Part shown: piece after piece, positions 16,425 through 25,441 of the stretch | Layout: each line of letters begins with the position of its first letter | How positions within the stretch are numbered: position 1 is the stretch's first letter | The notes under the pieces: generated by a model | The model's input: only the letters and a program-made list of their open reading frames with translations | Told to the model about the DNA's origin: nothing | Database searches by the model: none | DNA from: Cohnella phaseoli | GTDB taxonomy: Bacteria > Bacillota > Bacilli > Paenibacillales > Paenibacillaceae | Assembly (NCBI RefSeq): GCF_003386235.1 | Contig: NZ_QRDZ01000018.1 | Coordinates: forward strand, 62,001 to 126,000 | DNA: 64,000 bases | Direction of reading: 5' to 3' | Translations under genes and position numbers: made by a program

Positions 16425-17287
16425 GAGAGGGCGCCCGGTCGTCCAGGGAAGCATCTGCTTTTCGCCGTCCGCTGGCTTTGACGGTCGCCGGCTCGGATTC
16501 GGGCGGGGGAGCGGGCATTCAGGCGGATCTGAAGACGTTTCAGGAGCTTGGCGTATACGGGATGAGCGTCGTGACGGCGGTGACGGCGCAAAACAGCCTG
16601 GGAGTGCAGCGCGTGGACAACGTCTCGCCTGACATGGTGGGGGCGCAGCTCGAAAGCGTGCTGTCCGACATTGGAACCGATGCCGTCAAGACGGGAATGC
16701 TGCCCGCGACCGCCCATGTCGAAGCGTCGGCAAGGTCGTTCGCGAGGCATCGGGTCAAGCGGCTTGTCGTCGATCCTGTGGGCGCTGCCTCGGACGGTTC
16801 GCGGCTTATGGACGGCGGCGCGTTCGAAGCGATGAAGCGTCTGCTGCTGCCGATGGCGGAAGTCGTCACGCCGAACTTGCCGGAGGCTTGTCGGCTGCTC
16901 GGCGTCCATTCCGGCGACATTCGAACGATGACGGACATGGAGCGATTGGCGAAGCGGCTGCTCGCGTTGGGCTCCAGGCATGTGTTTCTTAAGGGCGGAC
17001 ATTGGAGCGGAGAGGAGGCCGTCGACGTATTCGTCTCCGCCGAGCGTCCCGGGGAGACAAAGCGGTTCGCCGGACCGAGGTATCCGACTCCCCATACGCA
17101 CGGCACGGGCTGTACGACGGCGTCCGCCATCGCGGCTTTGCTGGCGAAAGGAGCGCTGCCGGAGGAGGCCTGTCGTGAAGCGAAAGCGTTCGTGGCCGCG
17201 GCGATTTCGGAAGCCTTTGCGCTAGGGGAAGGAACAGGCTCACTTTGGCATGGCGCATTTGCGGAAAAGAGGCGGTTTTTGCGATAA
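16421..17287 (+). CDS. thiD: Hydroxymethylpyrimidine/phosphomethylpyrimidine kinase ThiD
   Basis: Ribokinase-fold kinase that phosphorylates HMP and HMP-P, the last pyrimidine step before ThiE. Landmarks are TVAGSDSGGGAGIQADLKTF, YGMSVVTAVTAQNS, VKTGMLP, VVDPVGAASDGSRLM, TPNLPEA, LKGGHW and the anion-hole/catalytic THGTGCTTASAIAA. The length is slightly above the typical 265-270. The start overlaps the thiO stop (ATGA). It is the last gene of the operon; no terminator was recognised before the next promoter at 17293. Confidence 0.95.
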   Translation: MREGARSSREASAFRRPLALTVAGSDSGGGAGIQADLKTFQELGVYGMSVVTAVTAQNSLGVQRVDNVSPDMVGAQLESVLSDIGTDAVKTGMLPATAHVEASARSFARHRVKRLVVDPVGAASDGSRLMDGGAFEAMKRLLLPMAEVVTPNLPEACRLLGVHSGDIRTMTDMERLAKRLLALGSRHVFLKGGHWSGEEAVDVFVSAERPGETKRFAGPRYPTPHTHGTGCTTASAIAALLAKGALPEEACREAKAFVAAAISEAFALGEGTGSLWHGAFAEKRRFLR

Positions 17288-17292
17288 TCGGC

Positions 17293-17321
17293 TTGCTTGC
17301 GGTTCTCCGATCCCCTATAAT
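17293..17321 (+). promoter_or_regulatory. Promoter of the pheS-pheT T-box leader
   Basis: TTGCTT at 17293-17298, a 17-base spacer and consensus TATAAT at 17316-17321, about 25 bases before the T-box stem I. Confidence 0.7.
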
Positions 17322-17340
17322 GATCAATAAATGCACAAAT

Positions 17341-17625
17341 GCAACGATGGAGAAAAGTAAGCAGTGCCTTCTTACAGGGAGGGAGCGCCGAAGATTGCGA
17401 GCGTTCCTAAGAAATCAGGCTGCCGAAGTTCGCTCCGGAGCAGATCTCTGAACGTTCGGCTGCGGCCGTTCAGTAGGAGATACCGGCTTGCGGCCCGTTA
17501 CGCCGTACGAAGCGGGAATGTCCGAGCGCCGAATAAGGCGTGCGTCCGATGATGGGCAGCGGCATTCCAACAAGGGTGGTACCACGGTCTTTTCGTCCCT
17601 TACGGGAGAGAAGGCTTTTTATTTT
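17341..17625 (+). ncRNA. T-box riboswitch (tRNA-Phe responsive by context) with terminator
   Basis: Leader RNA that senses uncharged tRNA and controls phenylalanyl-tRNA synthetase. The near-invariant T-box sequence AAGGGTGGTACCACGG is at 17572-17587. An AGTA-type element (GAAAAGTA) lies near the start. The competing terminator (about 17588-17625) pairs TCTTTTCGTCCC with GGGAGAGAAGG before TTTTTATTTT. A TTC triplet at 17429-17431 in the expected specifier region fits phenylalanine, but its position in the specifier loop is inferred. This accounts for the whole gap between thiD and pheS. Confidence 0.95.
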
Positions 17626-17646
17626 GTCGCGAGAAGGAGAATGGTG

Positions 17647-18681
17647 ATGAAGGAACGATTAGAGGCTTTGCGGAGCGAAGCGCTGGATAAGCTGCAAACC
17701 GTGGCGGACGCCGTCGCGCTGAACGATCTCCGCGTGCATTATTTGGGCAAGAAGGGGCAGCTCACCGAAATTTTGCGCGGCATGGGCTCCCTCAGCGCCG
17801 AGGAGCGTCCGATCATCGGACAGGTAGGCAACGAGGTTCGCGCGGCGATTGAAGCGGTCATCGCGGAGAAGCAGACCGGCTTTGAGCAGGCCGAGACAGC
17901 GCGCCGTCTGCAAGCGGAGACGATCGACGTTACGCTGCCGGGCAAGGCGGTCGGCGCCGGCGCCATTCATCCTTTGAACAAAATCGTCGAGGAAATCGAA
18001 GATATTTTCATCGGGATGGGGTATACGGTGGCGGAAGGGCCGGAGGTCGAAACCGACTTCTTCAACTTCGAGGCGCTTAATCTGCCGAAAAACCACCCCG
18101 CACGCGATATGCAGGATTCCTTCTACATTACGGACGAGATTTTGCTGCGCACGCAGACGTCTCCGGTACAGATTCGTACGATGAAGGCTGCGAACGGCCG
18201 GACGCCGGTCAAAGTTATCTGCCCCGGCAAGGTGTATCGCCGAGACGACGACGACGCGACGCATTCGTTTATGTTCCATCAGATCGAAGGGCTGGTCATC
18301 GGGCCGAACATTCGGATGAGCGACCTGAAGGGAACGCTGCTGCAGTTCGTGCAGGAAATGTACGGGCCGCAAATGCAAATTCGCCTGCGTCCGAGCTTCT
18401 TCCCGTTCACGGAGCCGAGCGCCGAGGTAGACGTTACCTGCGCCCAGTGCGGCGGCAGCGGCTGCCGAATGTGCAAGCATACCGGCTGGATCGAAATTCT
18501 CGGCTGCGGCATGGTACACCCGAAGGTGCTTGAATACGGCGGCTACGACCCGAACGAAGTAACGGGCTTTGCGTTCGGCATGGGCGTGGAACGGATCGCG
18601 CTGCTGAAATACGGCATTGACGATATCCGTCATTTCTACGCGAACGACACGAAGTTCTTGAGTCAGTTCGCCAAAATATAA
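17647..18681 (+). CDS. pheS: Phenylalanine-tRNA ligase alpha subunit
   Basis: Catalytic subunit of the (alpha-beta)2 PheRS. An N-terminal coiled coil (about 1-90, with LGKKGQLTEILR) precedes the class II core: HPLNKIVEEIEDIFIGMGY, GPEVETDFFNFEALN (motif 1 region), HSFMFHQIEG (motif 2), and GFAFGMGVERIALL (motif 3). Length is 344 residues, the usual size. The ATG at 17647 is chosen because AAGGAG lies 8-9 bases before it; the ATG at 17641 is too close, and the longer open frame runs into the T-box. Confidence 0.97.
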   Translation: MKERLEALRSEALDKLQTVADAVALNDLRVHYLGKKGQLTEILRGMGSLSAEERPIIGQVGNEVRAAIEAVIAEKQTGFEQAETARRLQAETIDVTLPGKAVGAGAIHPLNKIVEEIEDIFIGMGYTVAEGPEVETDFFNFEALNLPKNHPARDMQDSFYITDEILLRTQTSPVQIRTMKAANGRTPVKVICPGKVYRRDDDDATHSFMFHQIEGLVIGPNIRMSDLKGTLLQFVQEMYGPQMQIRLRPSFFPFTEPSAEVDVTCAQCGGSGCRMCKHTGWIEILGCGMVHPKVLEYGGYDPNEVTGFAFGMGVERIALLKYGIDDIRHFYANDTKFLSQFAKI

Positions 18682-18718
18682 CGAGAAAAAATTACGATAA
18701 AAACGAGGGGAGTTTCCC

Positions 18719-21160
18719 ATGAACGTATCCTATCGGTGGTTATCCGATTATATCGATTTAAGCGGCATTCCTGCCGAGCAATTGGCGGAGATGATGACGC
18801 GGGGAGGCATCGAGATCGATTCCGTGCCGTCCCGCAATGCGGGCGTTACCGGCGTAGTCGTCGGCTATGTGAAAAAAAGAGAGAAGCATCCCGATGCGGA
18901 TAAGCTGAGCGTTTGCACTGTCGACGCCGGAACGGGCGAGGATTTGCAGATCGTCTGCGGTGCGCCTAACGTTGACGCGGACATGAAGGTTCCGGTCGCC
19001 GTTGTCGGCGCTAAGCTGCCGGGTGGCCTCAATATCAAGCGCGCGAAGCTGCGCGGCGTGGAGTCGCAGGGGATGATCTGTTCGGCGCGCGAGCTCGGTA
19101 TCAACGACAAACTGCTGCCGAAGGAGCAACAAGAAGGCATTCTCGTGCTTCCGTCCGACACGGAGATCGGACGCGACATTTTGGACGTGCTCGCTTTGGA
19201 CGACTCGATTCTCGAACTCGACCTGACGCCGAACCGTTCGGATTGCCTCAGCATGCTCGGCGTGGCTTACGAGGTGTCGGCGCTGACGGGACGTCCGTTG
19301 AATTTGCCGGATGCGGCCGTATATCCTGCTGCGGAAGTTACTTCGGATTACGTCCGCGTATCGATTAGTTCTCCTGAGCATTGTTCGCTCTATACCGCTC
19401 GCTACATTAAAGGAGTGAAAATCGGACCTGCGCCGCAATGGATGCAGAATCGTCTGATCGCGGCTGGCGTTCGTCCGATCAACAACATCGTCGATATTAC
19501 GAACTATGTCATGCTCGAATACGGCCAGCCGCTGCATGCGTTTGATGCAGCGCAGGTTGCGGGCGGGCGGATCGACGTTCGTCTGGCGCGGGCTGGAGAA
19601 ACCTTGGAGACGCTCGACGGCCAGGAGCGCAAGCTGGAGCCGCACATGCTCGTCATTGCGGACGCGGAGAAGGCGATCGGCCTTGCCGGCGTGATGGGCG
19701 GCGCGAACTCCGAGGTGTCGGAGGGCACGACGGACATTATTCTGGAATCGGCGAAATTCGACGGCAGCACGGTTCGGCGGACTTCGCGCCAACTGGGTCT
19801 GCGCTCGGAGGCGTCGGCTCGCTTCGAAAAGGAGACCGATCCGGAGCGGGTGCGCGCGGCGCTGGATCGCGCGGCGGGACTGATGGCTCGTTACGCCGAA
19901 GGATTAGTGACCGAAGGCGTCGCCGAGGCTGAGGAGTCCACGCAGCAGCAGGCCGTTATCGAGCTGTCCCTCTCTCGGGTCAACAACATGCTAGGTACAG
20001 AGCTGTCCTCGCTTGAGATCAAGACGATTCTGTCCCGGCTGCAGTTCGAGGTGGAAGCTAGCGGCGAGGATGTATGGAAGATTACGGTTCCTTCCCGGCG
20101 CGGAGACGTCTCCCGCGATGTCGATCTCGTGGAAGAGATCGCCCGATTGCACGGCTACGACGAAATTCCGACGACGCCGATCGAAGGACCGACGACGCCG
20201 GGCTCTCTGACAAGGCCGCAAGCGATTCGCCGCAAATTGCGGACGATTCTGACCGGAGCTGGCCTGCACGAGGCAATCAGTTATTCCGTAACCTCGCTGC
20301 CGAGAACGGAGCTGTTCGCGGAGCTGTCGGCAGGCGCCAAGCCGATCGCGTTAGCGATGCCGATGAGCGAGGAGCGCAGCGTGCTGCGCACGACGCTGAT
20401 TCCGAGTCTGCTTGAGGCGGCCGCCTATAACCTGAATCGGAAAAACAACGATGTCGCCCTGTTCGAAATCGGCAACGTCTATCATACCGATGAAACGACG
20501 CTGACGAGGCTGCCGAACGAAAAGCCGAGACTCGCGTTGCTGCTCCTGGGCAACCGTCGTTCCTCCGCTTGGAACCGCACTGCGGAGCCAGTCGATTTCT
20601 ACGACGCCAAGGGGATTCTGGAGCAGGCGTTCGACCGGCTTGGTTTGACGGGCCGCATTTCTTACGAGGCCGCTCAGCCAGCCGGCTTCCATCCGGGCCG
20701 CACCGCCGCGATCGTCATTCGTACGGAGCGCGGGGGCGAGAAGATCGGTTATATCGGCCAGGTGCATCCGGAGACGCAGCGGGAGTTCGATTTGCCTGAC
20801 GCATACGTGGCGGAGCTTGAGCTTGATCCGATCTACGAGTATGCGGACGCGAGCATCGAATATCGCGTTCTCCCTCGTTATCCGGCGATCGAGCGCGATA
20901 TCGCTGTCGTTGTGGATCGCGGAGTCGCCGGGGGGGCGCTGACGGAGACGATCTCGGTTTCCGCGGGCGAACTGCTGGAGTCGGTGAAGGTGTTCGACGT
21001 GTATACCGGGGAACGGATCGGCAGCGATAAAAAGAGCGTCGCGTTGGCGCTCGTGTACCGTCACGCGGAACGTACGCTGACGGATGAGGAAGTCGGAGAG
21101 GCGCATGCGCGCGTGCTTGCACAATTGGAACAATCTTACGGAGCGGAACTTCGGAAATAG
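18719..21160 (+). CDS. pheT: Phenylalanine-tRNA ligase beta subunit
   Basis: Beta subunit with the full domain set: B1, an OB-fold tRNA-binding (EMAP-like) domain at about 40-150 (HPDADKLSVCTVDAG, IVCGAPNV), the B3/B4 editing domains, B5 (about 400-475), the inactive synthetase-like core, and a C-terminal ferredoxin-like anticodon-binding domain (about 720-813, ending with RVLAQLEQSYGAELR). The length of 813 residues is standard. It is expressed with pheS under the T-box, 37 bases after it. GAGGGGAG precedes the ATG. Confidence 0.97.
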   Translation: MNVSYRWLSDYIDLSGIPAEQLAEMMTRGGIEIDSVPSRNAGVTGVVVGYVKKREKHPDADKLSVCTVDAGTGEDLQIVCGAPNVDADMKVPVAVVGAKLPGGLNIKRAKLRGVESQGMICSARELGINDKLLPKEQQEGILVLPSDTEIGRDILDVLALDDSILELDLTPNRSDCLSMLGVAYEVSALTGRPLNLPDAAVYPAAEVTSDYVRVSISSPEHCSLYTARYIKGVKIGPAPQWMQNRLIAAGVRPINNIVDITNYVMLEYGQPLHAFDAAQVAGGRIDVRLARAGETLETLDGQERKLEPHMLVIADAEKAIGLAGVMGGANSEVSEGTTDIILESAKFDGSTVRRTSRQLGLRSEASARFEKETDPERVRAALDRAAGLMARYAEGLVTEGVAEAEESTQQQAVIELSLSRVNNMLGTELSSLEIKTILSRLQFEVEASGEDVWKITVPSRRGDVSRDVDLVEEIARLHGYDEIPTTPIEGPTTPGSLTRPQAIRRKLRTILTGAGLHEAISYSVTSLPRTELFAELSAGAKPIALAMPMSEERSVLRTTLIPSLLEAAAYNLNRKNNDVALFEIGNVYHTDETTLTRLPNEKPRLALLLLGNRRSSAWNRTAEPVDFYDAKGILEQAFDRLGLTGRISYEAAQPAGFHPGRTAAIVIRTERGGEKIGYIGQVHPETQREFDLPDAYVAELELDPIYEYADASIEYRVLPRYPAIERDIAVVVDRGVAGGALTETISVSAGELLESVKVFDVYTGERIGSDKKSVALALVYRHAERTLTDEEVGEAHARVLAQLEQSYGAELRK

Positions 21161-21271
21161 GCAGGAAACGATAAGGCAGGCAGCGAATACATCTAGACGC
21201 CGATTGGCGGAGGATGATTCGCTGCTTTTGTTACATAACAATCACTACGAATGCAATGGGAGGACCACGCC

Positions 21272-24200
21272 GTGAGCAATCAGGATAAAACGCGTGTCAC
21301 CGTTGACATATATGGAACGCAGTATACGATAACGGGGCATACAAGCACGGAATATATGAAAAGAGTGGCTGCGATCGTCAACGAGCAGATGAACAAGGTA
21401 GACTTCGGTTACCCGAGGCTTGATCTGCCCAAGCTGGCCGTGCTCGCAGCCGTAAATATCGCGGACGAGCTTCTGCGTTTGCGTCGGGAGAACGAGCAGC
21501 TGTTGAAAATCGAGCACGACCAACAACAGCAAATCGAAGAGTTGGAAAAGATCCGGACCACGCTGACGCAGGGGCTTGAGGCTATTAAGGAACAGTCTGC
21601 CAGAGAGCTGGAAACGTTGAGGGAACAGTCTGCCAATGAGCTGGAGACGGCGAGGGAACAGTCGGCTAGGGAGTTGGCTGAATTCATCGAGCAAGCGGAT
21701 GCGGAGCGAATTGAACTTAAGGAGCGGTCTGCCGCCGAATTGAGTGCGGCTAAAACGCAGGCTGCGGCTGAACTGGAGGCCTCCGTTGCCGGGGCGGCCA
21801 AGGAATTGGATGCGGCGCGAAAACAAGCCGCAGACGAGCTTGAACTGGCCAAGGTCGAATTCGCTATCGAACTGGAGACGCTGAAGAAAGACTCGGAGGC
21901 GGAGCTGGCCCGCGCGCAAGCTGCTCTTGAAGCCGCAAGGTCGGCTGCGGAAGCGGAGCTGCAGGCTGTGCGGATGCTGGCTGCGGAGGAGCTTGAGCAG
22001 GCGGAGAAGAAAGCCGAACAGCGGCTGGGAAGCCTAAGGGGAAGCTTGAACGCGGAGCTGGAGCGTCAAAAGCAAGCTTCGGCGCAAGCGCTGCAAGCGG
22101 AGAAAGAACGGGCTGGAGCAGAGCTACAGGAGCTGGCGCAAAAAGCAGCCAAGCTGGAAGAGGAAAAGCTGGAAGCGGAGCTAGATCTGCAAGCGGAGAA
22201 AGAACGTGCCGAGGCAGAGTTGCGAGAGCTGAAGCAGAAAGCGTCCGAACTAGAAGTGGCCAAGCTAGAAGCGGAATTAGATCTACAAGCAGAGAAAGAA
22301 CGGGCTGAGGCAGAGCAGCAGGAGTTGGCGCAGAAGGCAGCCAAGCTGGAAGAGGCGAAGCTGGAGGCGGAAATAGAGCTGCAAGCGGAGAAAGAACGGG
22401 CCGAGGCAGAGCTACAGGAGCTAGCGCAGAAGGCAACGAAGCTGGAAGAAGAGAAACTGGAAGCGGAAATAGAGCTTCAAGCGGAGAGAGAACGTGCCGA
22501 AGCAGAGCTGCAGGAGCTGGCGCAGAAGGCAGCCAAGCTGGAAGAAGCGAAGCTCGAAGCAGAGCTAGCGCTGCAAGCAGCACGAACGCAAGCTGCGTCG
22601 GAGCTGGAAGAGGCCAAGCTAGAAGCGGAAATAGAGCTGCAAGCAGAGAAAGAGAGAGCCGAAGCAGAGCTGCAGGAGCTGGCGCAGAAGGCAGCCAAGC
22701 TGGAAGAAGCGAAGCTCGAAGCAGAGCTAGCGCTGCAAGCAGCACGAACGCAAGCTGCGTCGGAGCTGGAAGAGGCCAAGCTAGAAGCGGAAATAGAGCT
22801 GCAAGCAGAGAAAGAAAGAGCCGAAGCAGAGCTGCAGGAGCTGGCGCAGAAAGTAGCCAAGCTGGAAGAAGTGAAGCTCGAGGTCGAGTTAGCGCTGCAA
22901 GCAGCACGTATGCAAGCTGCGTCGGAGCTGGAAGAGGCCAAGCTAGAAGCGGAAATAGAGCTGCAAGCAGAGAAAGAAAGAGCCGAAGCAGAGCTGCAGG
23001 AGCTAGCGCAGAAGGCAGCCAAGCTGGAAGAAGCGAAGCACGAAGCGGAGCTAGATCTGCAAGCAGAGAAAGAACGGGCCGAGGCAGAGTTGCGCGAGCT
23101 GAAGCAGAAGGCAGTCAGGCTGGAAGAAGCGAAGCTAGAAGCAGAAATAGAGCTGCAAGCGGAGAAAGAACGTGCTGGGGCAGAGTTGCAGGAGCTGGCG
23201 CAGAAGGCAGCCAAGCTGGAAGAAGCGAAGCTCGAAGCGGAGCTAGATCTGCATGCGGAGAAAGAACGGGCCGAGGCAGAGCTGCGTGAGTTGAAGCAGA
23301 AAGCATCCGAACTGGAAGAGGCTAAGCTGGAAGCGGAAATAGAGCTGCAAGCGGAGAAAGAACGGGCCGAGGCAGAGTTGCAGGAGCTGGCGCAGAAGGC
23401 AGCCAAACTGGAAGAAGCGAAGCTCGAAGCGGAACTAGAGCTTCAAGTGGAGAGAGAACGGGCCGAGGCAGAACTGCGTGAGCTGAAGCAGAAAGCATCC
23501 GAACTGGAAGAAGCGAAGCTGGAAGCGGAACTAGAGCTGCAAGCGGAGAAAGAACGTGCCGAGGCAAAGTTGCATGAACTGGCGCAGAAGGCAGCTAAGT
23601 TGGAAGAAGCGAAGCTGGAAGCAGAACTAGATTCGCAAGCAGAGAAAGAACGTGCCGAGGCAGAGCTGCATGAACTGGCGCAGAAGGCGGCCCAGCTGGA
23701 AGAGGCTAAGCTGGAAGTTGAGCTAGAGCTGCAAGCGGAGAAAGAACGAGCCGAAACAGAGCTGCAAGAGCTGGCACAGAAGGCAGCCAAGCTGGAAGAA
23801 GCGAAGCTGGAAGTTGAGCTAGATCTGCAAACGGAGAAAGAACGGGCCGAAGCAGAGCTGCAAGAGCAGAAACAGCGAACTGAGGCAGAGAAGCGTGAGC
23901 TAGCGGAAAAAGCGGCATCCGAACTGGAAGAAGCGAAGCTGGAAGCCGAGCTGGAGCTTGAGCAAGCGAAGCTTGACGCCGCGAGTGCCTTGGAAGCTGC
24001 ACGGCTTGAGGCCAAGCAAAGCGTGAGCGCCGAACGCGCCCAACAGGAGGCTGCTCTCGCAGAAGCAAGAGCAATCGCGGACAAAGAGCTGGCTAAGACG
24101 AAAGAAGAGACGGAGCGGCTTCTGGCTGAAGCACTGAAGGACGCGAAAGCTCATGCCGCTGCCGAATTGCAGGAGCTCGAGGCAATCTATTCGGAAGAAC

Positions 24201-24862
24201 TGGAAGCTGTGAAAGCGGAGCTTCAAGCTTTGTCGTCCGAGCAAGCGCAATGGCGCGCCAAAGAGCAGGAGTGGCAGGAGCAGCGCGAACGGCTGGAAAG
24301 CGATGTCGATCGATGGGCTGCGGAGGCGGAAGACCAAAGGAAAACCGTCTTCGAGCAGCAGGAGATGCTGCAGGAGGTCGAGCTTCAGACGACTGAGCGC
24401 TTGGAGCTTCAGCAGAAGGCTCTGGGTGAAGCGCAAAGAGAGAGAGAGGGTCTGATCCGGGAGCTTACCGAGCGTGATGAACAGGAGCAGAAATGGAGCG
24501 AGACGATCCGCGAGCTTCGGACGCATCTGGCCGAAGCCCAGCAAGAGCGGCAAGCTGCGGCCGATCGGATTCGCGAGCTGGAAACTCGCACCGTCGAACT
24601 GGAGCGTTCCCGTTCGGCGCTTAAAGAAGCTGTCGAGAGCGTGGAGAGCGAGCTGGAAGCCGCACGAGCGGAAGCGGCGGCGGCTCCTTCCCGCGAAGCG
24701 GATGCAGCCGCGCTTGAGGAGTTGAGCGAACAAGCAGCGGTGGGAGCAAAGTACCGAACGGAACTGGAGCGGCTGCAAGTCGAGCACGCCAAGCTGAACG
24801 AGGAATACAAGAAGCTCCAGAGCGAATACAACGAATGGATCGACATGCTGGAACAAGAATAA
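21272..24862 (+). CDS. zapA: Giant ZapA-domain protein with a ~1,000-residue repetitive coiled coil
   Basis: Residues 6-95 are a ZapA domain (TRVTVDIYGTQYTITG, EYMKRVAAIVNEQM, LPKLAVLAAVNIADELLRL), the FtsZ-ring stabiliser that is normally about 85-130 residues long. Its place right after pheT matches zapA in other Firmicutes. Here the chain runs on to about 1,196 residues of uninterrupted Glu/Ala/Lys/Leu/Gln-rich coiled coil. Residues about 274-870 hold 17 copies of a 32-residue unit resembling LQAEKERAEAELQELAQKAA plus KLEEAKLEAELD (96 bp). Three consecutive copies carry a 22-residue insert, giving a 54-residue (162-bp) period. No signal peptide or membrane segment is seen, so it is probably cytoplasmic. 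The GTG at 21272 has GGGAGG 8 bases upstream. The tail after 870 is less repetitive. The ZapA assignment is firm; the function of the rod is unknown, perhaps scaffolding FtsZ filaments over tens of nanometres. Confidence 0.85.
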   Translation: MSNQDKTRVTVDIYGTQYTITGHTSTEYMKRVAAIVNEQMNKVDFGYPRLDLPKLAVLAAVNIADELLRLRRENEQLLKIEHDQQQQIEELEKIRTTLTQGLEAIKEQSARELETLREQSANELETAREQSARELAEFIEQADAERIELKERSAAELSAAKTQAAAELEASVAGAAKELDAARKQAADELELAKVEFAIELETLKKDSEAELARAQAALEAARSAAEAELQAVRMLAAEELEQAEKKAEQRLGSLRGSLNAELERQKQASAQALQAEKERAGAELQELAQKAAKLEEEKLEAELDLQAEKERAEAELRELKQKASELEVAKLEAELDLQAEKERAEAEQQELAQKAAKLEEAKLEAEIELQAEKERAEAELQELAQKATKLEEEKLEAEIELQAERERAEAELQELAQKAAKLEEAKLEAELALQAARTQAASELEEAKLEAEIELQAEKERAEAELQELAQKAAKLEEAKLEAELALQAARTQAASELEEAKLEAEIELQAEKERAEAELQELAQKVAKLEEVKLEVELALQAARMQAASELEEAKLEAEIELQAEKERAEAELQELAQKAAKLEEAKHEAELDLQAEKERAEAELRELKQKAVRLEEAKLEAEIELQAEKERAGAELQELAQKAAKLEEAKLEAELDLHAEKERAEAELRELKQKASELEEAKLEAEIELQAEKERAEAELQELAQKAAKLEEAKLEAELELQVERERAEAELRELKQKASELEEAKLEAELELQAEKERAEAKLHELAQKAAKLEEAKLEAELDSQAEKERAEAELHELAQKAAQLEEAKLEVELELQAEKERAETELQELAQKAAKLEEAKLEVELDLQTEKERAEAELQEQKQRTEAEKRELAEKAASELEEAKLEAELELEQAKLDAASALEAARLEAKQSVSAERAQQEAALAEARAIADKELAKTKEETERLLAEALKDAKAHAAAELQELEAIYSEELEAVKAELQALSSEQAQWRAKEQEWQEQRERLESDVDRWAAEAEDQRKTVFEQQEMLQEVELQTTERLELQQKALGEAQREREGLIRELTERDEQEQKWSETIRELRTHLAEAQQERQAAADRIRELETRTVELERSRSALKEAVESVESELEAARAEAAAAPSREADAAALEELSEQAAVGAKYRTELERLQVEHAKLNEEYKKLQSEYNEWIDMLEQE
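22091..23872 (+). repeat. In-frame 96-bp / 162-bp tandem repeats inside the zapA-like gene
   Basis: The unit start CTGCAAGCGGAGAAAGAACG recurs about every 96 bases (for example 22091 and 22187). At 22541, 22703 and 22865 a longer 162-bp unit begins; the first two copies differ at only a few positions, indicating recent expansion. All units keep the reading frame. Confidence 0.9.
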
Positions 24863-24873
24863 CGCATGCGAAA

Positions 24874-24916
24874 AAAGGCGATTCATCCGGACGTTTGTCC
24901 GAGATGAATCGCCTTT
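24874..24916. terminator. Strong bidirectional terminator between zapA-like and cupredoxin genes
   Basis: A 19-bp stem with one bulge: AAAGGCGATTCATCCGGAC pairs with its complement at 24898-24916 around GTTT. A-rich and T-containing flanks lie on both sides. It serves the two convergent genes. Confidence 0.9.
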
Positions 24917-24930
24917 GAAATTTGGAAGGT

Positions 24931-25305
24931 TTAGCTTACGACAAGCTTCGCGATCATTTGCGCATGGCCTTGTCCGCACATAATGCTGCATCGAATTTCA
25001 TAAGTACCGGCCGGCAAAGTGACGACCTTGGATTTGTTGCCCCTGATCGAGATGTCTTGACCGACAACTTCGATCCCGTGGGCACCCTTCAAGTTTTCGA
25101 GCGTTAACTTGACCGGAGTGTCCTTCGGCAGGGCGTATTCGGCTTGATCGAATTCCCAGTTGCTCGCTTTAACGACAACCTCTTGAGAAAAGGTTTCTTC
25201 GCTTGCTCCAGCGTTGCTGCCTGAGTTTGTATCCTTGCCTCCGCATGCCGATAAAATCAGCGTCAAGGCTGCAATAGTCAAGAAATAGGCGAATTTTCTT
25301 TGCAT
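24931..25305 (-). CDS. CuA-type cupredoxin lipoprotein (cytochrome c oxidase subunit II-like domain)
   Basis: Small extracytoplasmic copper protein. A lipoprotein signal (LILSAC, lipidated Cys21) leads into a low-complexity linker and one cupredoxin domain. The ligand set of a dinuclear CuA centre is complete: His76, then CSIMCGQGHAQM with Cys106, Cys110, His114 and Met117. Unlike COX2 it has no transmembrane helices and only 124 residues. It may be an electron carrier or a copper donor for oxidase assembly; neighbours do not settle this. The start at 25305 is chosen because GGAGGTT lies just upstream; the longer frame lacks a site. Confidence 0.85.
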   Translation of the reverse strand: MQRKFAYFLTIAALTLILSACGGKDTNSGSNAGASEETFSQEVVVKASNWEFDQAEYALPKDTPVKLTLENLKGAHGIEVVGQDISIRGNKSKVVTLPAGTYEIRCSIMCGQGHAQMIAKLVVS

Positions 25306-25441
25306 GATTAATAACCTCCGTACAAGGTGAAATGACAGACGGTCCGTCCCGTTGGGCGTTGTCGTCTGCACACCATTGTATCATAAGGCTGTGGGCGCCT
25401 ATTGCTTAATCTATGGCAGAGTCATGACATTAATTAGAAAT

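Noticed and set aside
17488..17646. N-terminal extension of pheS
   Set aside because: It runs through the T-box terminator; the start at 17647 gives the normal PheS length.
22477..23406. Ser/Ala-rich minus-strand frame opposite the ZapA coiled coil
   Set aside because: Arises because the repeat is Glu/Ala/Leu-rich and in frame; no ribosome binding site or family.
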